The notes beneath the pieces are model-generated. The model saw only the letters and a program-made list of their open reading frames with translations. It was not told the DNA's origin and did not search any database. From Lates calcarifer (Eukaryota > Chordata > Actinopteri > Centropomidae): a stretch of 64,000 nucleotides of DNA. Below are positions 13,955 to 27,300 of the stretch, one piece after another (position 1 is the first letter of the stretch; each line of letters starts with the position of its first letter). Position numbers and translations under genes: made by a program. The DNA lies in assembly GCF_001640805.2 (NCBI RefSeq), contig NC_066838.1:17541506-17605505 (forward strand), in the 5' to 3' direction.

Positions 13955-14170
13955 TCCAAGCTGAAATATTCGAACATATGCAGGATAGATCACCATGAAA
14001 TTTTCTACAGACATTTGTGGTCCCCAGAGGATGAATCCTACTGACTTTGGCAATCCCCTGACATTTCATCTAGTGCCTCCACGAAGTTCACACTTGTTAT
14101 ATTCTGTGAAATATGTCAAAGATGAACCTCTGACCCTTTACATGAAGTGCTATTATCATTTGTTTTAATT
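13955..14170 (+). repeat. Dispersed ATGGATTGCCATGAAATTT-type repeat
   Basis: Reads ACCATGAAATTTTCTACAGA, GGTCCCCAGAGGATGAATCC, GACTTTGGCAATCCCCTGAC. Other copies: 5,290-5,500 (reverse), 27,830-28,100 and a 3' part at 22,800-23,000. Confidence 0.65.
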
Positions 14171-14580
14171 TGTCCATTATTCTGGTTTACAGTCAGATAC
14201 CTGCAGAAGTACTGGTTTTCCCATCAGCCTCAGCTATGTTTTGTGTTTAGTGCTAATTAGTCAAATCAAGTTGATTTTACTTGCATTGCCACCTTTCACA
14301 CACAAGGGCAGTTCAAGGAGCTTAAAGCTGGAGTTCAGGACCGTTGCAGATACGCTACATTCAAGCCCTTGCCAAATGAACTCAAACAATGCTGATCTGA
14401 TGCTAATTATTACCCCCTCAGGAGTCTGGCTGGACTGCAATTAGTGAGCAGGTCCAGAATATGTGGAAACTGGGGAGCCACATTGCTTTACAGACTTAAT
14501 AGATCAGTAGAATTTTGAAGTTAATTATTGTTGTACTTGGAGCCAATGAAGAGATTTAAGAGCTTTTGTAATATGTTTGT

Positions 14581-14581
14581 A

Positions 14582-14614
<33 letters not shown>
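14581..14614 (+). repeat. TG microsatellite
   Basis: About 15 TG units. A similar run in mapkapk2 intron 1 is at 40,489-40,515, and an AC run in eif2d intron 12 is at 29,338-29,355. Confidence 0.95.
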
Positions 14615-14616
<2 letters not shown>

Positions 14617-15540
14617 AAGTACTTTATACTCCCTTTTACCTTATGGGTCACCTTTTTCTGCTTAACATATATTTGATGCTTGCTTCAATCTCCTTATCGG
14701 TATAGTGAGCATCATCATCCGTAACAAACCTAAACCTTCCTCTTCATTTGTCACAGCCATAGACTGTGATGTATGGCACATATAGAGCTTGCAGTTTACA
14801 GAGTGCAACATGCAAAATTCCCTTAATACCTACAGGCGCTGCTTTGTCATTATTGGCAACTCTGTCCTGGGAGGTTTAAGATTTACGACTGATATGGGGC
14901 TCTGGGAGCAGTCGGGAGGAGGGATGAGAGATAGAGCTGTTCTGAATTTGTCTCCAAGCTGGACTCTGTGAGGAAATCCAAATGTCATAAATTATCCCTG
15001 GTGTTGCCCTCCAAACCATCTGTCTGTCATCACTCCCATTCAACAACAGGGGAGGGGGATATATTCAGTATGTGCCCCTCCTGTCCCTGCCACCTGTCCA
15101 AACATCCATCCTCCCACCCTAAAAGCACTTGAGATGCATTAACTGTAGGAGGAGGGTTCAGGATTGGTCTTAAGAGGCATGGATGAGTGATTAAACCTGG
15201 TTCCCTTTCCTCAAATATAATTTGCCATTCTAATTTTTTCCCAGTGTCAAATGATTTCTTCTACTTTAAAGGAATGTTTTGACATTTTCACTTTTTTGCC
15301 AAGAGTTAGGTGAAAAGATTGAGAGCACACTCATCTTGGTCCATTAAACGTGAAACTACAGCTAGCAGCCAGTTAGCTTAGCTTGGCATTAAGACTGGGA
15401 GCAGGGAAAACAGTTTGCCTGACTATGTATAAAGCAGTGTTAACCTTTAACTGATTATGATTTAGTTTTGGTCTGAGTCTTTTCTTAATTTTAGTCTAGT
15501 TTCTGTCTACAAAAACTTAACACAATGTAGCCCAGAGGGT

Positions 15541-15570
15541 AAACCAAACCAAACCAAACCAAACCAAAAC
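15541..15570 (+). repeat. AAACC pentanucleotide repeat
   Basis: Five exact AAACC units plus one variant (AAAAC). Confidence 0.95.
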
Positions 15571-18500
15571 AGTGTGCCAAGATGCAAAAAAGCTCCAGTG
15601 AAGCTGAAGTTGACTACAGGGTCGCATCACCTCAAACTGCAAAAGGCTGAAAATATAACATCCCAATAATGACTGCCTCTGTACATAATTTTTTCATTTG
15701 GCAAAGCGGCATCAGATATCCAGGATAGAGAGACTGCAATCAATCTCAGTGAGAAATACAGCTCATGCGCACTACACCATTTTAACTTACAGAAGATTAC
15801 CTGTAAACACATATAGTGTTACCAAATTAATGTAATAAATAATAAAGTACTGCATACACTTTGTTGAAAATGGTCCAATGCTCTGACTGCATCATAAAAA
15901 TTCTTGTATTTCCATATCACTGGTCATGGGGATAGACCCTTGACAAAATCCACATTCACTACAAGAATTTGATCGCGTCTCTACATGCATCTAATCACAT
16001 TAATAATGAATTAAGATACCACAGTACAAATGACCAAAGATGACATATACTAATTGCACTTCTACCAAATTGATTTTTTCTCCCTCTCTCTTGAAAAACC
16101 ACTCATCACACACGTCGCCCCCGGTGTCCTTGAGAGTCATTAATGAATGATAATAAATGAAAGCAGCCTTTGAAAATGTCTCTAAGCAAATGTCAAATAA
16201 ATTAACAATGACAGGGCCATAAAATTAAAATAGTTGATAGAGGGATGGAAAAGAGAGAAGAAGTCTTAGGTGATTAATTACGCAGAAAACAAAGTATTGT
16301 ATATGTATTTACAAGTGAGGAAGACAAACTTTGGGCAAATTTCTTGCAGCCATGCAAAACTGCAAGTGATTGAACACAGATGGTCTCAGAGCCTTCACTT
16401 GCAAATACTGCCACTAAATCTCTGATACAGAGGCCAGTTACCCTCTGTGTACTTATGGCTATAACCTTTATGTTTTTTATGGTTTTGTCCCCTGAATGAC
16501 CCCGCTTTAATCTTTGCCATTGAGATTCAACAAGATTTACCTGAGGGGGGTCAATAAAGCTGGGGGTCACTGTATTGAACAGTATGGATTTCACATATAC
16601 ATATAAAGTCGGTTCTGTCAACTGCAAGGCGCGGTGCAAGAAAGAGCAGCTTATAGTAAATTCAAACGTATGATGAATCATTGAATGAAATGTGTTTGTG
16701 GAGTCTGACACTCCAACTCCAACACAATAACTATTATATTTAATGAAAAATAAAATTGTATTTAATTATACTGTAAATGGATCTTGAGGCAGGTATGTTC
16801 ACATTGAACAACTCAACACTCAAACCTTTTGACACACAATGTTCTACCTCAGCTGTCTAGAATAGTGCGTGAAAACATGTTACATGTTATGTTAGATATG
16901 ACTGATTGCTGCTCTTTGGGAAAGAAAATACCAAATTTCCATAGGTACTGTATATTTTCCCCTTCAGTAACACAATCCAGCAGAGATTTATCTTGTTGTA
17001 GATTTGTTGTGCCATAAGCTCAACTGAGTAGGAGGTGGATAGCAAAAAAGAACTGATAGAAGACAGTGAGCATCTGGAACAGGTCAATACATCCACTCAC
17101 ACGTTGTAGAGCACCAGATGGGTACAGTTATATTATGTAGCTGATGGATATTAATATAGATACAGGGATCTGCATAGAGACACTCTCTTGCTCTCATCAC
17201 TTAACATTTTCATGACAGTTTTGGTGCTGAAATCTAGAGAAGCTTAAGTGTGAAAATAATGCTATGTCTCTGTCCCCAAAGAATCTTCCGTTTTATTCTG
17301 AATTGATCTGCCTTCGTCATCAATTTATTTTATTTTATTTTTTGGAGTCTCTAATCAAAGTGGTTAAGCACTTTTGGTCAGGAAAAATGTCAAATGGTGT
17401 AATCCTTTCTAGCAGTGCAATCCTCTCAGCATGATGACGTCCTGTAGCCTGTCTGATGGATCAGTGACTGGCAACAGCATCTATGTATCCTAAAACCCAG
17501 AGGGCACCGCCTGAATAGTATTTTAGTTGAATAACATATGGGTATTGCTAGTTTTAGTGTTAATATTGGTGTGCTTTTAATGAAAGTCCTTCATCTCTGG
17601 TGTTAATTTAACAGAAATCCACCAGGTTTTTCCATGCAAAACAGTTCATTAGTGAGCTTTAGAGCTTTACCTTTACCCTTGCCAAGCTAGCTGTTTCACC
17701 GTTTCCATGCTAAGCTAGTCTATCCATCTTCTGGCTTTTTTCCCCAAAATGTTGAACTCTTCCATCTTTGCAGATATCTTAAAGGCATTTACATTAATTT
17801 CTGTGAAATTATTCTTGGACAAACATTATTTTCTTATCTCAAAATTTCAAGACATTTGAAAGTTATCATTATCATAATCATTATTTGTAATTACACACAA
17901 AATAGCAATAAAATAAAATACATTTAAAATATCCAACCATAAAACTTACATGGGATATTTTTTAGAATTAAATACATTTACTTTTACATTTTCCAAATTA
18001 TACTTACATGTAAGTATAATTTATTTATTTATGCATACTTTTACTTAAGTGGAATTTTCAGTGCTGGATTTTTACTTGCAGGGGAGTATTTTTACAGTAT
18101 GTTGGTTTTACTTTAGAAAAGGGTCAGAGCCACCCCTTATAAAACAGTCACTGTAAAACTCAGTGTACTAGTAAGGTCACATTGGCCTGAAATGTTCCCA
18201 CTGTGACCTGTCTGACACAGATCCAAGACCTTACTTTATGGCTTCAAAAGACACTTAACTGCCCCCCCACCCCCAGAATGGATTTTATTAATGTTCATAC
18301 CTTGTAAAATGAACCCTGTTTTTACCGCTGCTTCTCTGTTTTTGAGATTTGTTCCTGCTGTGCTGGCTGGTGACCAACAGAGGGCGACACAGACTGTGTG
18401 TCTGCTACCTCCCTAGCTAATCAGTGCTGATTATTTGCACTCTTTGATAGGAATGATTAATCATTTACATCAGCCCCAAGCTTAATTTGGGGTGTAGGTG

Positions 18501-19897
18501 TACAGTCTAGCACAGTATTGTACTTATAAGTTTCTCATCTTCTTGTGTTCTTGTCAAACTGTTTCCCAGGATTTAATCATGTTCTTTTTCTGTCATGTTT
18601 GACATCTGCCTCCTGTGAGTTTCTGCCTTGAGGTTTTCACTGTTCTGCCCTCGTGACAGCACACTGGAATTTAATTTTGGACACTCATCTGGGTGGACTG
18701 TTGTGATTCACAGCTATTACACTCCAGTTAGCACTGATGCTGTGAGAAAAAAATCCAGAGAAATCTTTTCATCTCTGTGTTGTTCCAAGAAAAGCCACAG
18801 GAGATGTGGCACTGATACTACAATGATAGAATTTCATCACCAAAAGGGGAATAATAGAGTTAATAATATATGAAAATCAGTCAATAAATTATATTTTAAA
18901 AAAGGACCCCAGTTTCAAAAATTATATGTCTTTTTGTCATTTTCATGAGCCACATTAAAAGTGCTGGTGGATTATCAGATACTATGAAAAGCAGATGAAT
19001 GAGATTAATATTTTCTGTAACTATGTCCAAATTAGTTACAGAAATTTATACAAAAGTTTCTGCAGTTGAGAGGATGAGCAAATTCTCATCCTCTCAGCTG
19101 TAAATTGGACAGGCAGTGATGCATGACGACCTCAGTGATCCCAACGTATGCACAAAAGAGGCATCGCCACACACCGGTTATGCAATCAGCAAGTCTGTTA
19201 TCTAAACTGAAACGGATGCAAGTGGAGGAAAAAAAAAACAGAAAAACATAATCTAGTGCTGGACATGCAACAGTCATAGAGCAAAAAGTCCAAATATGAG
19301 CTTGTCTATTTAAAAATTCTTGGTCCTCTTGATAGTTTTTAATACATAGAAAGTGGTTTTTAAATACAGGAGGCAAATGGCAAAACAAATTTACAAGTAA
19401 AAGCTGATTGATTTTATAGGTTGCAAAAGAATGTCTACGAGCCTACATGAACTGTGGACTGTGGGCTTTACAGTAACAGGAAAGGTGACACAGAGATAAT
19501 CTGCCACAACAAAATGACACCATAAACACCAACATCATTCACTGACAGGCTGGTGGGTGCCAAATACAGATTTCAGAAATATTTAAAAAACATCTTTCCT
19601 AATGACTGGCTTATAGCCTTATGTAACCTCCGCACCACACAGTAATCACAGTCATATTTTTGTGTGCAGTGTTGTTGGCACAGCATCAGTAAACTCAGAT
19701 ATCTCCTCTGTGGGTGGCTGCAGGGAGGAGCACGGACCCCTGCTGCACGCTGAGCTAAGTAGAGTCAGATCGCTGTGGGCGGCCTGGGAAGAAGCCAGTG
19801 CATGTGAATTAATAGATGACCCTCCATGTAGACAGAGACACAAAATCCTCTCTAGATGAGTCCTCTAACTCTGTGAAGAGCAGATCATAGAAACCTG

Positions 19898-19911
19898 GTT
19901 TCCACGGCAAC
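19898..19911 (+). promoter_or_regulatory. RFX X-box-like motif
   Basis: GTTTCCACGGCAAC fits GTNNCC-N2-RGYAAC, the X-box bound by RFX factors. The nearest supported gene is 3.5 kb away, so its target is unknown. Confidence 0.3.
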
Positions 19912-20224
19912 AGGACACCATGTCTAACAGCAACCAGCACACGTGTCTGAAGGTGTTTTTCTTTCTCTCTGTTCCTTCATACTTTTTTTTTTTTACTGTT
20001 CAGTCAGACACATACCTCTGCTGTGAAATCCTAGACATCCTACACAACTGTCGAAAGCTTGTTTTGTGTTATAGGAACAGACAGAACAGGACAGATAGTT
20101 GGATGAGAAGATTGATACCATTCTAATGTCAAGTCCAATAAGTATGAAGCTAGTAGTTTATTTCATCCGAACAAAAACAGAAGTGTAAAAACAACAAGTT
20201 GTGGTTTCATGGTGGGTAATGTCA

Positions 20225-20505
20225 AGGATGGATTATGACCAAACGGAGATACAAACTGACCACAAAGAGATGGAAAACAACTACAAAGAGACTTTAACAT
20301 CGACAAAAAAGATGCAAACCATCCTAAAAAGACCCAGTGTGACCACAAAGAAACGCAAAACGATAACAAGAGTCGCAAAACAACACAAAACCACCACAAA
20401 TTGATGCAAAACATCTACAAAGAGACGCAAAATGCTCTCAAAAAGTTGCAAAACAACCGAAAAGACACACAAAACAATGAGAAAGAGACGTAAAACAACT
20501 TGTGG
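20225..20505 (+). repeat. Second array of the CACAAAGAGATGCAAAACAA minisatellite
   Basis: Units ACCACAAAGAGATGGAAAAC, AACTACAAAGAGACTTTAAC, ATCTACAAAGAGACGCAAAA recur about every 20 bases. It is framed by two pieces of the GCTAGC-family repeat (20,085-20,225 and 20,640-20,725). The overlapping frames on both strands are repeat-derived, not genes. Confidence 0.75.
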
Positions 20506-20765
20506 TTGTGCTGTGTCTCTTTCAGTCTGGGTGCCTTGCTTCTAAGAAGGAAGGGTGGGGGTGGGGAGGGGGCTTTTTACATGTCTGTGCCCAAGGGCCC
20601 ATAATGTCATAATTTGTCCATGGGTTATGTGCTATTTCTTTGCTGTGTTTGGGACTATGCACCAAGCTAAGCTAAGGTAGATTGTGCTGGCTCTAGCACC
20701 ATATTTAATATGTAGAAGGAATGTGCTGTTATATACACCAGCCAACCAGCTGCTCAAGAATCAAA

Positions 20766-20885
20766 GGAACAAATGAAAAAAAAAAATCTTGGCAACTCTA
20801 ACTGGAAGAATCTTCTTAATTTCACCAGAAGATTCTTCCAGTTATTCAGTTAGAGTTGCTGAATTGTTTTTTATTTGCTTCATAT
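20766..20885. repeat. Fold-back (inverted repeat) element able to form a long hairpin
   Basis: GGCAACTCTAACTGGAAGAA at 20791-20810, extending to 20817, is complementary to 20827-20860, interrupted only by an 8-base insertion (ATTCAGTT) in the right arm; the loop is about 9 nt. AT-rich flanks are also partly complementary. Confidence 0.75.
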
Positions 20886-23403
20886 TTAATGCACAGACAC
20901 AACAGTGGTATTGAACTTGTCATCTACTGTACTGAACTAGTATTTTGAGAAAAGCGATGTTATCCTCACAACTAATACAATTTTATTTTATTAATTTTAC
21001 TTTGATCAGATGCTCTTGACACAAAAGTGGTTACGCTGACCCAAAATTCAGAATCTATGAGCTGGTCCAGGCAGACAATTCAAGTTGTTTGTGATTTACT
21101 GCCCTATTTGTCATCACAGTGATTGGACTTGTTGAAAACAAATTAATACAGTGCACATGTTGTGCATCAGTTTAATTTTGCTTCAGAGACAGCGCACTTG
21201 TATTTCCTGCATATTTAATCTATTAGTCACAAGACACTTGAGCATATTTCTTCTTTATCTCATAGAAACCAGTCTGATAGTCTGCAGCATCACAGCAGGT
21301 GGGGCATCTGGAGAGAGAGACGATTGACTGAGAGCCTGAAGAGAAAGCTTCTTTTCCTCACAGCAGCATTCATGGCTCGTATGCCAGTGCCGTTACGTAA
21401 ATTATACATATTGCTCTACTCCTAGAGCTACTCTTGTCTCCTAGAAATTCAATACTGTTCAATCAGGCTGCCTCCAAAGTCAACAGTGTCAAAGCTTTGG
21501 AAAGGGTTTCCAGCATCAAACAAACAGATGGCGAAGGCCTTAAAGAACATGACATGCAAGGAGAGGAGGATCAAAAGGTTCGCTGATAGGAAAATATGGA
21601 GAAGTGGAGGTTATTTCCCGTATTTCAACAGTCGGCTGTTATCGCAGAACTGATCCAATCTGGATCCTCAAACATCCACATATCAAGGATTTGATAATGG
21701 GACATCTGACTCAAAATGAGTCACCCCAGTAATTATGCTACATCAGTTGGCCCAGACATTACTGTCAGACTTTGTGAGTGTTATTCAAATGTGCAGGTTC
21801 TTGGCTCACTGCTGGCCTAAACACAAAGTGTTAGCCAAATTGGATAAGACGTGGTAGAGACATTTTGGTTTGGGACAGGGACAGAGGCCACAAATAATAC
21901 TTCACTTTGCATGGTTACACACAGGCCAATGTAATGAAAATCACATTTTCAGGGGGCATGTCTAAACTTTCAGTTTTTTGTATTTTGGTGCATTTTCTAA
22001 AGTATATGGGTGAAGTGTCTTTTTACTTACAGGAGAAATCAGTGAAAAAAACAGAAGGGGGACTTTTGGTAACATCACCTTGGCTGTCAGGTAAACTGAA
22101 GGTCCAACTCATCTAACTGAGATTGCCATTCATTTGTGGTCTAACTATCCCAGATTTCATTGCACCCACTCAACTGTCCCAGATCACACAATGTGCTTTT
22201 CGAGAGAAAGGGATCCATTATCTGATCAACAGTCTGGGAGAGTCGTGCAAGAAGGTGTTGAAGACCTCACAGCCTTGTCAGAGTCCAGATGGAAAGAGCC
22301 TCAGTCACGGCAAAGGAGATTAATCCGGCAACTTTATCAGAAGGTGGGCCAGGCTTTGTTGCCATGAGTGAGATATCTCTAAACATGAAAAACCTTGCAT
22401 CAGCTTTTATTAATATTAATGCACCATGTTTGAAGTCATCTCTTTCTGTTGTCTTGATTCAAAGATAAACTGTAAATTTTTTGGGGCATTGGGGCATTTC
22501 AGCTGGGGACCCTTATTAGGAAACTAAATACAGTGGAGTGGATGTTCATGACTGCCAGCTTTATTATTTGTTCTCCTTATATTCCTGGAGCTCTTTCCAG
22601 ATTTGAGTTTTAGTAATTGGCATGTTTGACTTTCAGGAACTGGCAAACAAGTTTAGTATTTCTTTTGATTTCATTCCATGTTTTGAGCCATGTCAAAGTA
22701 TCATACACAAAGAGGTAAATGCTAAGAAACTGCACAAAATATATGGACTGGTCCTTTAATCAAAACTATTCAAAAATATTGCTGTTCAACTCTGGATTTC
22801 TCTGAAAAACCTTTCCTAACACTTGCTAATACCTACATGCTAGCAGCTCTTGGAGGCCATGCAGATGTGCTTTCAGCTGAATGCCAACATCAGAACGCTA
22901 AATGCTCAATACTGACATGCTGATACTTGGCATGTACAGTATAATGTTGACTATAATCAGCATTTCAATTTAGCCTTATGCTAACATTTGCTAATTAGCC
23001 CCACACTGATCAGAAAGTCAATTGTTTTTCATCTGCTGTGTTTATTAATGAACTTGTTTCTAGTGTTTTATACTTGTCTATTGTTTTGTTTGTTTAATAT
23101 TGCAAGAACAAAGTGTCCCACATAAATAAATAAACTAACAATAAAAACTGCAGGTTTAAGTTTCTTGCTGATTTTTGATTTCTCCATAAACATAGCTAAA
23201 AACCTGACTTCACTCCTTTTCTTGTTATCTCAATGTCATAAATTCCCTTGAATTATCAACACTCAACACTGTTGACACACTGCCATGGTTTGTTGAGGTG
23301 AGGCAGGAGTGGGAGTGGCCATCTTATGCTGAATATGTTCATATTGACCTAAGCAGCTTCTATGATCCTGCAGTTTGTGGCACCGTGTGTGATGTGAGAG
23401 GAT

Positions 23404-24518
23404 ATGAGCCCTCAAAAGAAACACTGGATGGTGACACTACAAGAAGTTTTCTACCCTGCCCTAGCAGTGGTCGGCATCCCTTGTAAGTATATAAAAACAA
23501 AAAATACTAAAACACTTTAGCCCTTTAGAAATGTTAATTTAATGGATAAATTGTGATAATATTGGCTCTTAAGCTGATGTGAGACTATAAGATGACTCAA
23601 CTGACACTAATGCTTTCCTCAGCCAACATCATCACCTTTCTGATCATCTGGAGGAGGAACTGCATGCTTTCCAAGTCCAGCACTCTCTATCTTATGGCCA
23701 TTTCTGTGGCTGACAGCCTTGTTCTGATCTTCATTGTGGTTCTTGAGCTTTCTGTGAAGTACCACCAGCAGGAGCCATTTTGGAGTTATGAGCCGTGGTG
23801 CAGCCTGAGGGACATTTTTAACTACGGAGCCTACAACGCCTCAACGTGGCTGGTGGTTGTGTTTACAGTTGAGCGCTTTGTCGCCATCCACACGTGGAAA
23901 ATGAAAACTAAAATCTGCACCCCGAGATGTGCAGCATGGACTATTACAGCCATCTTCGTCTTCAGTCACCTTTTTGCCATTCCTCACTTCTGGTCTAATA
24001 CCTCAGTCTATGTGAACAACAAGACCAGATGTATTTACAACCCAGAGGCCCCATCTCAGTTCATTCACACCCTGGTTTGGTTTCAAACACTGCAAGCCTA
24101 CATATTCCCCTTCCTCATTATCCTCACACTCAACGGGCTGACTCTGCGCCTCATCTCTCTCAGCAATCGGGTTCATATCACCACAGATTTGACTTCTAGG
24201 GCCAACAAAGTCATGCCTCTGCTGCGCTCCAGAAAGAGAAAATCTGTGGTGCTTCTAGTGACTGTGTCTATGAGTTTCATGCTGCTGTCTGTTACCCGTG
24301 CTATAACTCAGATCATCCTCCGCACGACTCCTATGTACACCTGTGATCGCAATGATTACAACCTTCAGATAAATATAGCAGCAGACACTGGCACCATGCT
24401 GAGCCTGAGCAATGCAGCAGCTAACATGTACCTGTACGTCTGCACCCAATCCAAGTTTCGCCAAGAGTTCTTAGCTTGTGTCAGACAAGTGTCCTTCTAC
24501 TGCAAAACAAAACTCTAA
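23404..24518 (+). CDS. GPR139-like orphan G-protein-coupled receptor, 2 coding exons, 324 aa
   Basis: Exons 23404-23482 and 23623-24518; donor TGTAAGTA and acceptor CTCAG join in phase to read GIPSNIITF across transmembrane segment 1. The start is the ATG at 23404, with an in-frame TGA nine bases upstream. The protein is a rhodopsin-class seven-helix receptor of the plasma membrane: TM1 about 13-37, TM2 with D57, TM3 ending in ERF (110-112) where most receptors have DRY, likely C86-C163 disulfide, TM5 about 183-205, TM6 about 232-257, TM7 with NMYLY (294-298) in place of NPxxY. NTS and NKT glycosylation sites lie in loop 2. The TM1 intron, short tails and motif variants match the teleost proteins labelled GPR139-like; ligand and exact orthology cannot be told from sequence. 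Flanks hold no partner gene. Sure that it is an intact receptor; less sure of subfamily. Confidence 0.85.
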
Positions 24519-27206
24519 AAAACAGCTTGTGTGTTGTTACTAAACACAACACACCGACACTGTTCTTGAGGAAGTTTGAACAGATGCACTAACCTGGTGT
24601 CGGGGAACAGAGGAAATGATCTCATGGCAGTCATAACCAGTTAATGATTTTGTTACTTACAGCGAGCAAGACCTTTAATTGATCTGTGACTCCATAAAAC
24701 ACAATTCAATTTTCTTTATTACTGTTTTACTCTTCTGTTCCTCTGTTACAGGAGGGAGATGGCTTTTCCTCCATGTCAACAATCCTGACACACATCTGCA
24801 CTGTTTGACATGCAAGTTTATATCTCAGAATTAATTTCCTGTGATTGGTTTCTAGACCCAGACTAGACAAACAAGACTGCTTCTTCATAAAAATTTACTA
24901 CAAAATGTGTAAAGCCTGTTGACTCAAACAGGTAGCATAATTAATGTGTACTACACTTGAATATTTTTAAGTTATGTTTACATGTTTAAACTTAAGGAAA
25001 GTAACCTATAAAGACTATATATACTATATACTATATATATGATGCCCTTATTTTTTAACGCATATAAAGCAATGGTCTATATTGACAATATATGACATAT
25101 CTTTTTTTAACAATAAAACCAGGTCTGCAATGAAGGATATGTAATAATTTTTTTCTCAATTTGTGTGCACTCCATAAGCTAATGATAATGCTAATCAGTT
25201 CTTCTATCTCTGAGGAATGCGTACTGTACACACATTTAATGCATTAAAAGTGTTGATGCTTTGAAAAATAATGCCATGAATAGTTTTTAATCAATGAACT
25301 TCATACAAAGTGCAGTGAACTGAAAAAAGAAATTAAATGAGATCAGTATGTGCTGACTCTGACCTTTACCTTCAGATAAGCACCAGTTTTCTTACTTGCA
25401 TACAACTTTTCAATGTACTCAGCAGGTAGCCGATCCAAGCATTTTGAAGAACTTACCGTAACTCCTCTGTGGATTCAGGCTGTCTCAGTGTCTTCTCTCT
25501 CTTCACGTAATCCCAGACTGACTCCATGATGTTGAAATCAGGGCTTAGTGTGGGCCAGGCCATCTGTTGCACGACTCCTTGTTCTTCATGTCACTGTTTG
25601 GGGCCATTGTCACACTGCAGAATGAATTTGAGACTGATCAGATGCTTTCTTGATGGGATTGTGTGATGGATAAGAACATTTCAAATTCCTGAATTTTTTG
25701 CACAGTACTGTATGTACAATAATTACGGTGTATCTGATAAATAACCATCTTTAGTTGTTCAGTCCCAATTAGCACTGTGCTCTGCTGTCTTACCTTTAAC
25801 TAGTGTTCAATTCTACCACTTAAAAAAAGGGGGTGGGGGGTGGGGGGTGTTACCTGAAAACACAGCTGTGAGTAGTTTCCTTTTTGCAGTTGTCTTGTCA
25901 ACAACCTCCATCAATAAGGTAGGGCAGCCACACCACTTGGTCACTGCAGTAGCTATAAGGTAACTACTGAAGCAGATTCAGATGAGTTTATCCACTCAGA
26001 TCCTCTTTCATCTGGACTACAGCAGCTGCACAGCAAGGAGATATAGTTCAGAGAGACTTTAGTAAGAAAATCAACCTCAAAGTATTAGCTAGGGGTGAAG
26101 GGGACATATTCCACCCTTCATCTCCCAGAAAAATACATATAAATCTTGATGGCTTTCGAGGGAAAAACAAATTCCTTCTTTTACCACCACAGCAAGATCC
26201 TCAAAAACACTACAAACATGATAAAGACTTTAGAAAGCAAATTTGCAAATGGAACACTAGCTTGGTCACCACAGGGAACTGACCTCAACATAGCTGAGGC
26301 TGTATAATTGCAGCTCCAGTTAAAGTTGAGTCCATCACCTAAAAACAAAACAAAAAAAAAAAAAAAAACAGAAACAAAACAAACAAACAAACAAACCCTG
26401 ACAAAAACAACTAAAATCAAATGAAGACTAATCCTGTGAGGAGCTTGAAAAAACATTACTGCAGGAGAAATATAAAATTTACTTGTTTTTTACATGTGGT
26501 GAATTCACCAAAGCATAACCTGCCATTTTGAGACATTGCACAAAATTAACTTGTTTGAAACAGGTTTTTGTTACTTCTTTATTGTCTCCATATTTCTTTT
26601 TGTTAACTCCAGTGTTTTTCACGAATAAAAACTAAAACTCCTGCTGGTTACTTTGTTGACTTAGAACTATTTATTTAACAATGGCAATGAACATGACTTG
26701 AATGTGGTGGGTTTAAGAACAGCAAAGAGAAACACTAGCTCTTTTCCTGATGTTTCTCCACTGTCAGCTGTCTAAAAAAAAACCCCAAAAAACTAATCAG
26801 TTCACATTTGAGTCCAAGTGAACATTTGTGCAATATTTGAAGAAATTTCCTCAAGGTGGTCTTGAGATGTTGCATTCCAAAAACATGTTTTGTAAGGTCA
26901 TGGTTACCTTGACCTTTGACTACCAAAAGTCTAATCAGTTTATCCTTGACTCAAGTGAATGTTTGTGCTAAATTCGAAGAAATTCCTTGGTCAGTTTGGC
27001 AGTTTCACTGAATGTTTAATGTCTAAACCTGAGAAAAGAGTTTAGTCCTCATGTTCTCTTTCACCATCAGAAACAAATTACCTTGCAATGAAACAGTGCT
27101 GACCTCATCAGTAACTTTACTCTGGAATACCTCAGGAAGCCAAATCAGAACAATAAAACAGTAACGACTTCATTCATCAACCTTCAGAAGCTGACAGTGA
27201 ATCAAC
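24519..27206. other. Receptor 3' flank and intergenic sequence
   Basis: An AATAAA near 25110 may end the receptor transcript. The stretch also holds the Tc1 fragment at 25,420-25,715, a G-rich run near 25,830 and an A-rich/CAAA run at 26,341-26,398. No gene seen. Confidence 0.55.
25420..25715 (-). mobile_element. Tc1-like transposon fragment (transposase C-terminal third)
   Basis: On the minus strand 25480-25545 reads SPDFNIMESVWDYVKREK, the final catalytic block of Tc1 transposases. The end near 25700 carries GCACAGTACTGTATGT, typical of this family's terminus. It sits between the receptor gene and eif2d. Confidence 0.7.
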
Positions 27207-27212
27207 TTTATT
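27207..27212 (-). terminator. eif2d: Polyadenylation signal of eif2d
   Basis: AATAAA on the minus strand, 89 bases past the eif2d stop codon. The short 3'UTR of about 110 nt this implies is an inference. Confidence 0.55.
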
Positions 27213-27300
27213 ACATGAATGGCCAACAGTTTGTTGTTGTGTTTACATACAGGAAAGCAGCTTTAAAGACAGTAAATGGCTGGTGCAGCAGGTAGAAATG

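Larger units (their letters stand above)
10516..23403. other. Non-coding region between the putative exon at 10.5 kb and the receptor gene
   Basis: 10,516-11,050 is pyrimidine-rich and less AT-rich, promoter-like. 11,640-11,900 is purine-rich. The remainder holds the microsatellites, fold-back element, minisatellite, X-box and dispersed repeats listed separately. The longest frames (10,739-11,455 plus; 16,274-16,711 minus) show no recognised domain or splice context. Confidence 0.55.

Noticed and set aside
16274..16711. 145-codon minus-strand frame
   Set aside because: No recognised domain, no splice context, no neighbouring exons; a frame of this length is expected by chance in 64 kb of six-frame sequence.
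26181..26456. 91-codon minus-strand frame with Phe/Val-rich run
   Set aside because: Generated by the A-rich and CAAA repeats on the plus strand.
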